61,244 bases of DNA, taken from the NCBI GenBank assembly GCA_010279815.1, contig QEOQ01000508.1, positions 4,575,419 to 4,636,662 on the forward strand, read 5' to 3'. Below are positions 45,417-57,628 of this stretch, piece after piece. How positions within the stretch are numbered: position 1 is the first letter of the stretch; each line of letters opens with the position of its first letter. This DNA comes from Brachionus plicatilis (Eukaryota > Rotifera > Eurotatoria > Ploima > Brachionidae). The notes below the pieces were generated by a model. The model worked only from the letters and a program-made list of their open reading frames with translations. It did no database searches and was not told the DNA's origin. The position numbers and the translations under genes are program-made.

Positions 45417-48400
45417 CCTAAAGTGACATTCGAGTGACCAGAGTTCTCGTTAATCTAAACTGAGACAACCTTTGTTAAATAAAAGTCTCGTCATATCTAA
45501 CGAGATACAGATGTCAATGCTATATATAAGAAACGAACACAACTCTTTAAAAGATTATTATATTATATTATATTATTGCAATAAACTATTAAACAACTAT
45601 CCTTGTTATTCTTCCAGTAACACCTCTCTTTCTTTCGCTATGGAATTTTTTTTGGAAATTTTTGGTTGAAGAAATTAAAAATAGGTAAGGTAATTAGGAA
45701 AAGCTTTTTTTTCTCTTTTTTTTTCAAATTACTAAGCCCTTTGCAACTAAAGCAAAATTATGGGTATTAATAAAATTTAAAAAGCTCGAGCTCTGATATT
45801 TTACTAGTTTTACTAGAATTAATCATTGCTCTTAACGATTGATGAGGATTCGTCTTGAACCACTAAGAAAAATAAAAGAGCTGGTGTAATTATTTATTTT
45901 GGTCATTTTTAGAAGCAACAATAACAATTTTTGACCGCCCAAAAGATAGCTTCTATTAACAAAAAAAAGTGGAAAATAAAGCTTTTCTTATTTTTTTTTC
46001 AACATAATATTTGCCATTGAAACTGAATAGAATGTTTGGAGATAACAAAAAAAATTTTAAAATAGTAATTAATTGTTGAATTGAAAATTTAGAATTTCAA
46101 GTCATGTGTCTAAATAGAATGATAATTTTTTGTTTAAAAACGAAAAAGCTCACTGTAACTGATCTCGGTTTTTCTTTTAAAATAAAAGAGATAATGAAAT
46201 AATAAAAAAAATTTTTTTTTTTCTTGTTGTTGTTGTTGATAATTTTGTTTACGTATAAAAGTGATAATTCTAATAACTTGATTATTTTTTAAAATTAAAT
46301 ATAAGAAATTTTTTTTTATTAAATAAAAAAAAACTTGTATCTGAACACCTTTGATAGGGGAAAAATAGCATAGTCGAAAAAAAGGAATACAATTTTTAAT
46401 TTAAGATAAAGATAGAAATTGAGTTTTTTTTTTTTAAGTACTAAAATTAAACCAAATCGATAAAGTACGCTTGGCAAACTTCTGCCACAACAAGATCCCC
46501 ATCGCAGCGTTATATAATTAAAACTTAGCATTATCTCAAACAAGATAAGATTAAAGATTTACTTAATAATTCTTTTTTTAATCTTGATCGCTTATTAATG
46601 ACATATTTATGATAGTATTCTATAAATGCTAAAATTTTATTAATTCAATCTTATCTTGCTTCGAACACAAGCCCCAATAATAAAAAATTTGTTTTTTTGG
46701 TCAGCATTTTGCTCAGAGCTTCTAATTACTTAAATCACTTAATTCAAACTCGAATTCGAAGCTTGTTAGCCTGTGTTAAATATTTAACTTTCGGCATTGA
46801 ATTAATTATACCGGTATAATTAAATTAATTTAAAAAAATGCCAAAACTAAAATTCTTTTTTTTTTTGTTTTCTAAAATTAAAAATTATTGATTTTAACTC
46901 GAATACTTGGCCGCTGTTGTGAAATAATTCTTTTAACAAAAATTCAATTGACTCAGATTTTTTTGTTCAGAAAATAATCGAGACCAAATAATTTTCTTCA
47001 AATCCTACATTATCAAAAAATTTTGATTAACAAGATTTTAATTAAGACTAGTAAAAATATTTGAATTAAAAAAATTTTAGTTGACGCAATCAAGGCTATG
47101 ATAAACAAACAATCTTTTTGAAAAATAAAATAAAAAATAAGCAATTTTTTTTTTCAAATCTTAAATTTGAATGCTCCATAACCAATTATTACAGTTCGAT
47201 ATAAACTCTAATGAACACTTTTGAAATTATAATAAAAAACTTAAGGTAAATACTATTTATGAATTATTAGAAACTAAAAAATCGTTTTGTTGCTAAAATT
47301 TTTATTTTATAGAAATGCGGCAAATATTTGTAAAAAGTTAGAAATAAAGCCATTTCACTTTGTTCATTGAACGCTAAATAAACTTCAAATTGATGAAAGA
47401 TTCATTTGGCGTATTCGCACAAATCTAGTTGTCATACTAGACGATTCTTTCTGCTGATGTTCAAAAAATGACATCAGATTCAAAAATTTTTTTGTTGCTT
47501 AACTGCATACCTTTTCTAAATGTCAATCAAAATAATATTTGTATTAGGTCTTAAGAGATTTATTAAGTCCAATTGCGCAATTCATTCATTGTTTGGGAAT
47601 AGATTCATGCTTTCGACGCTAAAAGCAATTAATTTAAAATTTAGAACTCCAGCAAATATTTGAATGAAAATATTTAAATATTCGGTGATAAGGCTTGTGC
47701 CGGTAAAATTAGATCATGGGCTAATATTTTTTTAGCTCTTAATGAACCAGAGGCTAGCACAATTTGACATAGATTTTACTAAGTTAATCTATGCCAGAAT
47801 TTTGCTGTCTTTAGACTCAATGTAAACTAAAAAATTAGCTACTTGTAAATATTTTTAAAATAAAATCAAGGTTGAAAATTAAATTAAAAAAAGATTATCA
47901 AAATTATCAAAAATCTAATAAACTGCTTATGTGAATAGCTATTTATTTGATTTTAATTTATTTTGAACTTTAAAATGTGAACCAAATTAATCACAAATTA
48001 AAAAAAAATTTATTTGATGTATAATAAGATTTGATAATATCTTGTTTTTCTCTTTTAAATTTGTAAAGATTTTTTATTTTTGTTCCAACTAAAATAAAAA
48101 ATGAAAAAATTAAAATCTTATCTGGTTTCTTAATTTTTGCTAGAAAATACAAAAGCAAATAAACAAAAAAAAAAGCATTTATGTATTCAAAATAAACTCA
48201 TTTGAGTTAACTTTTAATTTCAAAATTTGACTTTTTATTCAGGTGATTTTAGCATTTATAGATTTAAATTCACTCAAAAATATAGCGATTCTCTCATAAA
48301 AATAAATTAGCTGACAAACGATCGAGAAAAATATATTGCTCAAAAAATAAAGATTACATAATTATTATTTCAAAAATTGTGTTCCTATTATACTATTTTA

Positions 48401-48795
48401 AAATTTTAATTTAGTTTAATTGGACGGATCACATGAGCTCTTGAAAGGAAAGAGGCCCATATCAGCTCAAATCATATTATCTAAAACGTAAGTGATTGAA
48501 TAAAGCATAATTGATTTTATTAAAATTTTTTGTATGATTAAAAAAAATCTTTAAAAAAAAGGTAAATTATTGATTTTCCAAGATTTAATCTATTGAAAAA
48601 ATGAATACGAATCGGAATAAAAAAAAAAAAGAAAAAAATTAGTTTTTAAAGGATTCCGGAATTGTGTAACATTCCTCAAATAACATAATAGAACAAAACT
48701 AACAAAAATAAATAAATAAATTAAAAAAGTAATGTTTTAACAAATAATATAAAAATAATTTTGAAAATGTAAGTTTTTTTTTCTAAAAGGAAAAT
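45417..48795. other. AT-rich DNA between the two plakin-repeat loci
   Basis: About 3.4 kb. A short inverted repeat (CAAGATAAGATT at 46542-46553; AATCTTATCTTG at about 46649-46660) may be a small MITE. A hairpin CATAGATT...AATCTATG lies near 47769-47795. TATATATA near 45522-45529 may be the core promoter of the 40644-45416 ORF. No coding region seen. Confidence 0.4.
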
Positions 48796-49025
48796 TTATT
48801 CCTTATCGTGAGAGCTTAAATCTACTTCAGAAATGAAATCAATATCATTGATTTTGTTGATTTTATTTTTGTAAAATTGTAAAAAATTTATTAGATCTCT
48901 ATCTGACTGATCTAAATTCTTGTTCATTTGGCTTCGATTGATTATTTTTTTGATTGATGTAGCTGACTCTAGTTCACCGCCGTGTATTAAATCATCGACA
49001 AATTTACATATTCGATTGAACGAAT
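48796..49025 (-). CDS. Probable terminal coding exon of the plakin gene
   Basis: A minus-strand open reading of 76 codons ends at TAA 48796-48798 and begins after a good acceptor (TTTGTTTTATTAG). It has no early ATG. The sequence (ICKFVDDLIHGGELE, KKIINRSQMNKN, SEVDLSSHDKE) is charged and non-repetitive, unlike the translated AT-rich noise around it. Joining it to the donor CAAG|GTAAGG at 52691 (phase 1: G + AT = Asp) keeps the frame exactly. I do not recognise the domain. If correct, the plakin isoform ends here about 75 residues after its last repeats, with a 3.67-kb final intron. It could instead be the last exon of an unseen gene. Confidence 0.5.
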
Positions 49026-50245
49026 CTAATAAAACAAATAAATTTTAAGTACCATTATTTTTTATTTATTAACAAATAAAAGAAAACAACACGTTGCTTT
49101 TTTCCTTTCTAGGGGCTATGAAAAATTTGATTTTAATCGATTTTAGTCAAATATTTTCTTGATATCGAATAACTACTTTAAAACGATTAATACCTTAATT
49201 TGTGTTTTGTTCATGATGATAGTCTCTTGTTTTGAGCAAAAATGGAACGAAAGATATAGAAATTGAAGAATGAAAAAAAAAAAAATACCAAGGAAACAAA
49301 ATTAATCTCCAATTAACAATGCAAAGTTTTTCTTCCTGAAATCAACTAGTTTAAAAACAATTTAATAACCTAGTTTAAAAAAGAAAAAAAGTCTAAATCT
49401 ATTTCACTTAAATTCTAAAGCAAATATTTAATCAATTAGGCTAAAACGAATTTTTTTCCCAAGCCATTAAAATATTAAATTTTTCATTTGATTCAATTTA
49501 AAGAAATTGAACAAAAATATTGCCTTTTATAAAAAATTCAAATAATTAAAAATAGAAAAATTCATTGAAAAAAATTAAAACATAATGCAAAATAAGCATA
49601 TTAATTTTTTTTCTATTAATCTAATCTTTACAAATACAATTTTATTAGAGTACTATTTTTTGTCATTTCGGTTCTTGAAAAATGTTCAGAATACCGTGTT
49701 TTGCTAGTTTTCAATTTTTTATGACTAGTTTGGTTCTGAAAATTAGATTTTTAAAAAAATTAAACTTTTGAAATTAAATACAAAAAAGAATACAAAATTC
49801 TTGAAATCTAAAAATTTTTTTTCTAGTATTTAAAAATTAGTTCTATAAATGCAACATAATATAACAAATATAGTTACATTAATTGTTGAATTGGTCCCAT
49901 CATGTGCAAGTTCTCTCTATTGGACTTAAATAAATAGAAATAAAATTTCTTTTTTATAGTATAAATAGGCGACATCCAAAGATGCATCTATATTTTTTGC
50001 ACTATGTAGCATAAACAGAACTAATTTTTAACTTCTAGAATTTCGTCCTATTCTTATTTACCAAAAAAAATACTTATTTTTGTCGAATTGGTACTGAATT
50101 TAACTCTGCAGAATTTAACATTTGGTTAAACAAAACAAGTAAATAACTTAAATCTGATGGTTGATGGTCTACAGGTTGAAATTAATTTTTACTAATAGAT
50201 TTGAGTACTGCTAGTAGTTTGATCATTATAAAACTTAAAAATTTT

Positions 50246-50601
50246 GGGTTTGTGAAGTTCGTTTCAATTCGATCATTTCAATTTAGAAAAACTTGAATAA
50301 CTTTTTTAGTAAAAGAGATAATTTAGTTCTATAAAATGCTTAATTATAAGCAAATTTGCTTAATTCAGTAAAATAAGTCTGCAAAACACTTTGCAATTTT
50401 ATGCATTTTGCACGCCATTAAAAAGTATTCAAATAAATTGTGCACTAACTTTGCAGAGTTTTTGCAGACATATATTTTCGGATTAAGCAAAGTTGCTTAA
50501 ACATTAAGCATTTTACAGAACTAAATTATTCCTTATAATAAAAAAGTTATTCAAATTTTTCTGAATTGAAACGACCGAATTGAAATGAACTTCACAGCCC
50601 C
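50246..50601. mobile_element. Foldback MITE (TGTGAAGTTC family) in plakin intron
   Basis: Left arm GGGTTTGTGAAGTTCGTTTC... and right arm ...GAAATGAACTTCACAGCCC are inverted over about 130 bp each, with shared internal blocks AATTTAGTTCT..AAAATGCTTAA and a CTCTGCAAA-type centre like the other foldback families. Flanks AAAAATTTT / AAAATCTTT are a possible but imperfect 9-bp duplication. Non-coding. Confidence 0.72.
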
Positions 50602-51359
50602 AAAATCTTTCAAAAGAAAAAAAAATTTAAAGCATTTTTAAACAAAGAAAAACATTTTAAAGATTAAAAAATAAAAAATTGAATTGAATCGATAATGTTT
50701 TGCATAAAAATTAAAAATAATATTTATTAATTTAGAAAAAAAATCATTAAAAAAAAAACTTTTAGATCTCTTTCTATCAAAATTCAAATTATCTTTCTAA
50801 ATATAAAGATTTATTTGGTTTTTTGCTTTTGATTGCATTTTATAAAAATGTTAAACATTTATTTTTAAAATTGTTGCTAATAATTGAAAAAAAATTGGTG
50901 TTCAATTAAATTAAATATATTTTGAAGCAGTTTTTGCTCCAATCTATACCGCCGCAAGCTATGCAATCCTCTTGATTAACAGAGATTTTAATAAATAACT
51001 ATTGAGTAAAATAATTTTCGAAGCTAGGCCTATAGCTAGCATTATTAGCACTGTTTTCTTAGTAATCAAGATTGGATGGCATGGTAATTTTGTTGAACAA
51101 ATTCTTATTAGCCAAAAATAAGGTAAGCAACTTGTGCAATATTAAAAGATCTTAAAATTAATTAAGTTATTGAAACTAAGTACACTTAGAAAAAAGTATA
51201 TAAATATTTTTGGAAAGATCTATCAAAAATTTTAATTTAAAAAACTTGAAGTTTTTTAATTATTTCTAAATTTTAGTATTTTAGTTAGCTTTAAAATACA
51301 AATCTTAATATCAGTAGAGTTTGCCGACTGATCAGAATCCAAACCGGTTTTAAAAACAA

Positions 51360-51562
51360 CAGTGGTGTTTCGGATTTAGTAATTTACGATAATTTACGTA
51401 AATTTACAAAAGTAAAAAAACGTAAATTTATTGGATTTTACGTAAATTTATGTAAAAAAAATATCCAAAATAAAGTAAATATATCAGATTTTATGTAAAA
51501 TTTTGTAAATTTACTATTTTTTACGTAAATTATCGTAAATTACTAAATCCAGAACACCGCTG
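51360..51562. mobile_element. MITE with CAGNGGTGTT termini (hAT-like)
   Basis: Inverted ends CAGTGGTGTTTCGGATTTAG and the complement of CTAAATCCAGAACACCGCTG match over about 45 bp with few mismatches. The interior repeats TTTACGTAAATTTA in both orientations. CAG.GG termini are typical of hAT-mobilised elements, but no 8-bp duplication is evident. It sits between ACCGGTT-rich sequences reminiscent of the subterminal repeats of the 37023-39129 hAT element. Confidence 0.65.
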
Positions 51563-52691
51563 TAGATAAAAAATAAAACCGGTCTTAAATAACTGTAGTT
51601 TAAAATCGGCTTGATTTTTTTAAAATTTAAAATTCAAATAAAATTTCAAATCTTTTTGAAATATAAGAGAAAATGTCTTAATTTTGAAAAGTAAAATAAT
51701 TTTAACTTTAAAAAAAAAAGGTTTTTATTTTTATTTTTATTTGAATTTAAAATATGAAAAAATCAAGTCAATTTTGAACTAAAGTTATTTTACACAGTTT
51801 TTATTTTCTAGCGAGTTTTGTTGATCGGTTTTCGAATTAAATTGGTTTATATTCTAACCGATTACCTAAAGTCGGTCGAATAGACCTTAATATTTAATAT
51901 TAATAGTTATCTTAAAAATTAATAGTTATTTTGCTTTTTTTAAAAATGCTTTTCTTAAAATTTTCTTTTAAGAAAAATTGTTATTAAAAGTAGATTTTAA
52001 AACAAATTTTTTCCAGAAGAACATTTTTCAAAGTGAACATTCAATGTTAATCAGTAAAATTGGTTAAAAATTTTATGCATGGTTTAACTTGGTTTGCTAC
52101 ACAAAAAAGTATGTCTTTTCAATTAATATTTAAATTTTTTCATTTTTTGATCATGACCATAGACTTGAATTAGTCGAATTTTTTTCTCCTCTTTGAAAGT
52201 GATTGAAAATTTAAAACAGCCATAGATTTCTCGGCGTTGTGAGAATGACTTTAGAATGTTATTGGAAATGGTGTTAAATTTTTAGTAGCAAAAAAATAGG
52301 GGTAGTAAAATTAAAAATTTGAATTTGAATTAAAAAATAAATCCTTTATTATTTGTAAATAATTAATTTCTTTTGTTTTCGATCGAAAAAAAAATAAACT
52401 AAAACAAACAAAAAAAAACTCAAAATATTAAAAAACTTTAAATTTAATTAAAAAAAAAAAAATAATAATAATAATAACTAAACAAAAAAAAATTATATAG
52501 TTAATATTAAGCAAAATTAAACCAAAAAAAAAAAAATTTGAACAAAAAAAAATTTGATCTCGTTTCATTGTCGATTGTTTAAATTGTCTGTGGAAAAAAA
52601 AAAAAAATTAAAAAAATTAAAAAAAAAAAGAAATAAATTTCTTCGAAATATTATACACAATTAACTTTTGCGATTGATCTTTAGTCCTTAC

Positions 52692-55092
52692 CTTGATCGC
52701 TCGACTTAACACTAAATCTAGTCTGAAGATTTTTTATTGCACTGTCATCACCATCCAAATCCCTTTTGTACTCTTTCTCATAATTTGCCGACGACGTGAC
52801 CACCGGCAGCTGACCAGGCCTGATCACCGTCTCCTTGAAGTCGGCCTTGAGCGTCTCCTTGACCCCGCTCGCACTGGTCCTCTTCCTATGCTCCTCATTA
52901 GTCAGCCTGACATTGGTAACTGCGGAGCGGTCTACCAGGCCGCCACTGTCCCTAATCAAATCGCTGCTCAAGTACTCGGCATCGTACACAATTGGCGTCT
53001 TGGTGGCCTCGCTCTTTTGCTTGTGGCGGCGCGCATGGCCGTGCTGGGCCTTTGGCTCGTTGATCTCATCGAAATTGTGCAAAATGTGTCTTGACTTGCG
53101 CGAGGTGATTACGGGCGGCTCGACGGTCTCGGAGTTGTGGTGTCCGGTGACGAGTGGAGCGCCCGTAATCGACAAAATGCCTCTCTTGACCGCCTCTTTG
53201 ATGCTCAATAGGCCGCCGCAGCCCTTCGGGTCAATGACCATGCCGCTGGTCTTGTCGAGCAGACACCTTTCGAGCGCGTCGCCAATGCTCAAGTCCTTGT
53301 TGGATCTGGGATCGAACACGCGTATCGACTTGTCCATTTTGTTCTTGCGCACGGCCTTTTCGAACGCCACCAATTTGCCCGTGCTCACCAAAAATATCTC
53401 GCCGGTGTTTTCGTCAAAGGCCGAGTAGATTTTGCGCGTATTGAACGCCTGCTCCAGCGACATGATCGGAGCGGACGTGGCCGCGTCCACCACCTGTCCG
53501 CTGCTGTCAATGCAAATTTTAGTATCCAACGCTTGACGCAAGGTCATGGCCGTGCCCGTCAACACGTCGTCCAACACGACCGACTCGCCGTCGATCAGGC
53601 CCCGTTTGACCGCTTCTTTGATCGACATCAGCTCGCCGCTCTGCTGATGCTTGTACTTGGCGTTTTTCAGGCTGACCAGGCCGCACTTGACCGCGTCCTC
53701 AAAGTTCCACTTGTAAATTTTGGCCTCGACTATTTTGGCGTTGAACATGGCGAGTCTAGTGCGGTCAAGGACGCCACTTTTTTTGTCGAACACCGAGTAC
53801 TTGAACGCTTCGTTGAGAGTCATGGATCCGGTGGAGCTGTGGGCCACAGCGGCACCGTTGGCGTTCACGTGACCCTTATCGACCGCCTCATTCAAGTCAA
53901 AGTAAGTGTTGGTGTACAAATCCTTGAATTTGCCCGTTTCCACGTTGAACAGGCCGAGGCGTATGGCGTTTTGTAGCGAGACGCCGAGCGGCTTGCGTTC
54001 GATTCGCTCAGTCACCTGGGCCCGGATCAAATTGCGCCTTACCGCTTCTTTGATGGGCACGGGCTGCTGGTCGCCGGCGCCGTCAATGTAGCTGTTTGTC
54101 TCGGTGTCGATTATTTGTCGGTGTACGGCGTCGCTGGCCGATATTATGTCATTGGTAAAGGGGTCAAGGACGCCTGTTATTCTGTACACAGTGATGGTGC
54201 GCTCCATCAGCGTTTCTGTGATCACCTCGGCGTCGAATTCTTCGTGACAGGTCTCCTCCTGTAGAGTGACCTGGATGAGGTTGCGGCCGATGGCCTCGGC
54301 GATCGAGACGGTGTGGCCCGTGTCCGGATCGGTGTAGACGCCTTGAGCGTAGTTGAGAATACCGGCGGCCTGGGCCTGGAGGCCGCCAATGCGTTGCTTG
54401 GTGCGCGGGTCCACCACACTTTTGACAATGAACTTTTTGACTTCTTCGCGCACAAACTCGGTCGAGGCGGTCTCGTCCTGGAGCAGGTCGGTGACCGTGG
54501 CGAACACAAAGCCCTCGTTGATCGCTTCGCCCACTTCATACGTCACGTTTGTCTTGAAGTCTTTGTAGAATCCGTTGTCTTTGTTGAGGATGCCGCTCTT
54601 GATCGCCTCGGACACTTTTATTTCTTTCTGGGTCTCGGGATGCACCAGACCCGTGATCACATAGATGGCCGTTTTGGTCTTTATTGTGAGCTCTTCGTCG
54701 TCTAGTGACGACAACGAGTCTTGTCGCTCGAATTCGCTGTCGCTCGAGGACTCGCTGGGGCTCTCTGTGGCGTCGCTCAGGCCGACAAAGCCTTGTCGGA
54801 TGGCGTCGCGGATCGTCAGCGTCTGGTTGGTGTCGTATTTGTTGTAGAAGTAGTTGGTGAGGTCGAGGAGGCCGCGTCGCAGGGCCTCGCGCGGCTTGTG
54901 CTTTTCGCCAGTGCGGCTGTCCTTGACCCAGCAGATGCGGTACTCGCCGCTCTCCATGCTCAATGTGAGCTCTTGTTCTATGTTGGTCAAGTCGTCCGAA
55001 GCGCCTATTAGTTTCATGTAGACTGCTTCGTGTATTGATATGGTCTCGTTGTTGGCATAGTTACGGTAGCAGTTGGTCTTCAAGTCCAATAC
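52692..55092 (-). CDS. Plakin, second plakin-repeat exon in window
   Basis: This exon continues the exon 57629-60550. Its acceptor TTTTTTAAAG lies at 55093-55094, and the sequence VLDLKTNCYRNYANNETISI completes the repeat interrupted at AIDRK, in phase 0. It encodes about 800 residues, the first 660 or so being plakin repeats and the remainder a charged Ser/Arg/Lys-rich tail (TSRKSRHIL, HARRHKQKS). The frame runs through GGTAAGGAC to a TAA at 52681-52683, but CAAG|GTAAGG at 52691 is an excellent donor. The exon therefore probably ends at 52692 with phase 1; retaining the intron would end the protein at GKD. The ATG at 55128 lies in intron sequence and is not a start. GC-rich like the other plakin exons. 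Confidence 0.88.
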
Positions 55093-55144
55093 CTTTAAAA
55101 AATGCAAAATTTTTACAATGTTGCCCATCGTGGATCAAAGGCCA

Positions 55145-55280
55145 TTCTGAATTTGGTCACAAAAAACAAAATGAGTGACAAACGCTTAAATTCTAAGGGA
55201 CCAAAACATGTTCTGTAAATTGTAGCAACTTTGTACCACCAACATACTGATTCTGCAAAACTGTGCAATAAATCTGCATT
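55145..55280. mobile_element. Half copy of the 39987-40328 MITE family in plakin intron
   Basis: The block GGACCAAAACATGTTCTGTA..AATTGTAGCA, TTTGTACCACCAA.ATA.TGATTCTGC and GCAATAAATCTGCA repeats the left arm and centre of 39987-40328. The right arm is missing. A shorter echo (AAACATGTTCTGTAAATTG) occurs at about 55732-55751. Confidence 0.7.
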
Positions 55281-56449
55281 TAATTATTTTTTATTTTTTT
55301 AGTAGTGCTGCTACGATACATGGTTCTGAGGTAAAATTACGTAATTCTACGTTATTTTACGTAATTTTTAGAAAATATGCTTTTGTAATGAATTATGTAA
55401 TGAAAAATGGTTAAACCAAAAAAGACCACAAAAAGATAATTTTTTTACAATTTTTAATTGAATTTTGTAAAGAAATGAAAAAAAAATTATTTTGACTTTT
55501 CAAGATGATAGCGTTTTTTTTCACACATTTTATGGGTTAAAATATAAATGTGGATTTTGAAATTTTTTTTTATTTTAACACAAATAGAATAAAAGAATAG
55601 TAGTGGATAGAGTTGTCCTTTAAGACTTTTAAAACGTCGTCGAAATGGTTAAAAGTTTTTTCAATAAAGAGTTGTTCCATTATGTTGTATGAAAGTTGAA
55701 AGTTGATGAAAGTTGACATGTTCAAAACAAAACATGTTCTGTAAATTGGAGCAACAGAAAATTGTGAATTAGAGATATTAAAAAAATAAAAAGTGGTAAA
55801 ACCAAAAAGGGCTACAAAAAGATCATTTTTACATTTTTAATAGAATTTTCAATTTAATTTTTAAAAGTCATTCAAAATTCATTTCGCTAATTCTAAGCAT
55901 AAGGACTGCTTTTGATAACTATCAAATGATTTGGTTGTATTAAAAGAAATATTTTGAATTTTATCATATTTGATTTTTTGATAATAAAGCCAATTCTTCT
56001 TTTGGGCTTTTTTATAACTTAAAGTATAATTGAAAAATTTTAAATAGCATAAAAATCTTGCCTATTGTTATTCGGACGAACCCTGACTTTTGCTAAAATT
56101 ATTACTTATTTGTTTACCTTTGCCAAGCTAAAGCTCCTTCAGATTCAGAAAAAAAATAATATTTAAACTAAGTTAAAAATTAAATTAAAAATTAAATTAA
56201 TAAAATTAATTTAAATTAAGTTAAAATATAATTTATTTTGAAAATAAAATTTTCGGACAAAAATAAAAGCTCCAAGCTAAAGCTCGTTCAGATGACAAAC
56301 AAAAAATAATATTAAATAAGATAGAATAAGAAAAAATAAAATAGATTAAAAAGAAGAAAATCAAAATTAGATATATTGAGCTAGAAAATTACAGAATTCA
56401 TATTTTTAAGCGTTTGATTGTTCAGGGAAAAAAAGAAGAAATAGTTAGG

Positions 56450-56910
56450 TAGCAATTACACAGTGGAGTCGGGTATTCGAGATACCTTCGAAAAATAATG
56501 GAACAGGGTTACTTAGACCAGTCCTGACATATCTCTCATTCAATTCAAAAAGTATATTTGAGACGATTATTAATTTAAGTTTATTTAAGGCCTGATGATG
56601 CAAAATGTTGGAGGGAATTTGAAATTTTAGTTTGAGAATAGACCTAACATCAGAGTTTTGAATAACCTGTATTTTTTTTGTATTAGTTTCTGATAATGAA
56701 TTCAATCAAGGAAAGGAATAGTCTTTGATTGATCCAATTAATGATTTATAAAGGTTTCACAGTGTGCTAAAGTTTAGACCCCATATTTTGTTAGATAAAA
56801 TCTTAATTAAATTTAACCTTGAGTTACATCGTTCTTTAATTTCGTCAACCATTTAGTTGAAATTTAATTTACAATCAAATCTAATTCCTAGAAGTTTGAA
56901 TTTCTTTTTG
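56450..56910 (-). pseudogene. Non-LTR reverse transcriptase C-terminal relic in plakin intron
   Basis: On the minus strand one frame with several stops carries LGIRFDCKLNF, VDEIKERCNSRLNLIKILSN, LYKSLIGSIKDYSFP and then IQVIQNSDVRSILKLKFQIP, ALNKLKLIIVSNILFELNERY and VRTGLSNPVPL. This is the RT thumb/C-terminal region of a Jockey/CR1-like element, the same family as 39200-39415. Its stops and truncation show it is dead. Confidence 0.8.
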
Positions 56911-57064
56911 GCTTAGGTTTTTTTTTAAGTTCTTTATTGTATTTTGACAAGATCACTAAACATGATTTTTAAGCTGAAATTTTCATTTTCCATTTGACAA
57001 GTCATTTTTCTAATTCACATAAGTACTTTTTCATCTTACTTTCTAAGTTTCCATTTTTCTTATA

Positions 57065-57295
57065 AATAAAAAATGTGACTAGAAAATTTGTGTAACAATT
57101 TTGTTACACCTAAATAAATGGATCAGCAAAAACAATGCATCGGGCATCTTTTTTAATGATGTGCAAATTTTGCACTGAGTTATTGCAGACCATTATTTTT
57201 AACATTTTGCAGAAAAATTTTATCATTTTCCGTTCAAAAGTTATTAGAGATTGCATGAATCGAAATGAACTTCACAAAACCCAAAATTTAAATAA
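57065..57295. mobile_element. Decayed relative of the 50246-50601 foldback MITE
   Basis: The right end (GAAATGAACTTCACAAAACC) matches the right end of 50246-50601. Upstream there is a GATGTGCAAATTTTGCACTG palindrome and a TTGCAGA core like that family. The left arm is poorly preserved. It lies in the intron between the two plakin-repeat exons. Confidence 0.45.
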
Positions 57296-57628
57296 TCCTA
57301 AAAAAATTCACACGAAAAAATTTGTTTTTACTTGAATTTTTTTATAAAAATTTTTTTTTAAATTTTTTTGCATGAATTATTATTTTAAAAAATTTATTTT
57401 TTAATAAAATTTTATGTAAAAAAAATTTTTTTCGTATGAATTTTTTTAGGATTATTTAAAAAAAAAAAAATAATTTTTTTTAAAATTTTTTTCACATTAA
57501 TTTTTATAAAAAAATTTTTTTTTTAAAATTTTTTTTTTTGACTTTTTGTATTAGACTTTTTCTGATTATTTTATTTTCATGACTTTGGCACAAACAAATA
57601 AATAATTAAAAATAAAAGAAGAACAAAC

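Noticed and set aside
57135..57335. 66-codon plus reading in the plakin intron
   Set aside because: Falls in a decayed MITE and has no coding signature.
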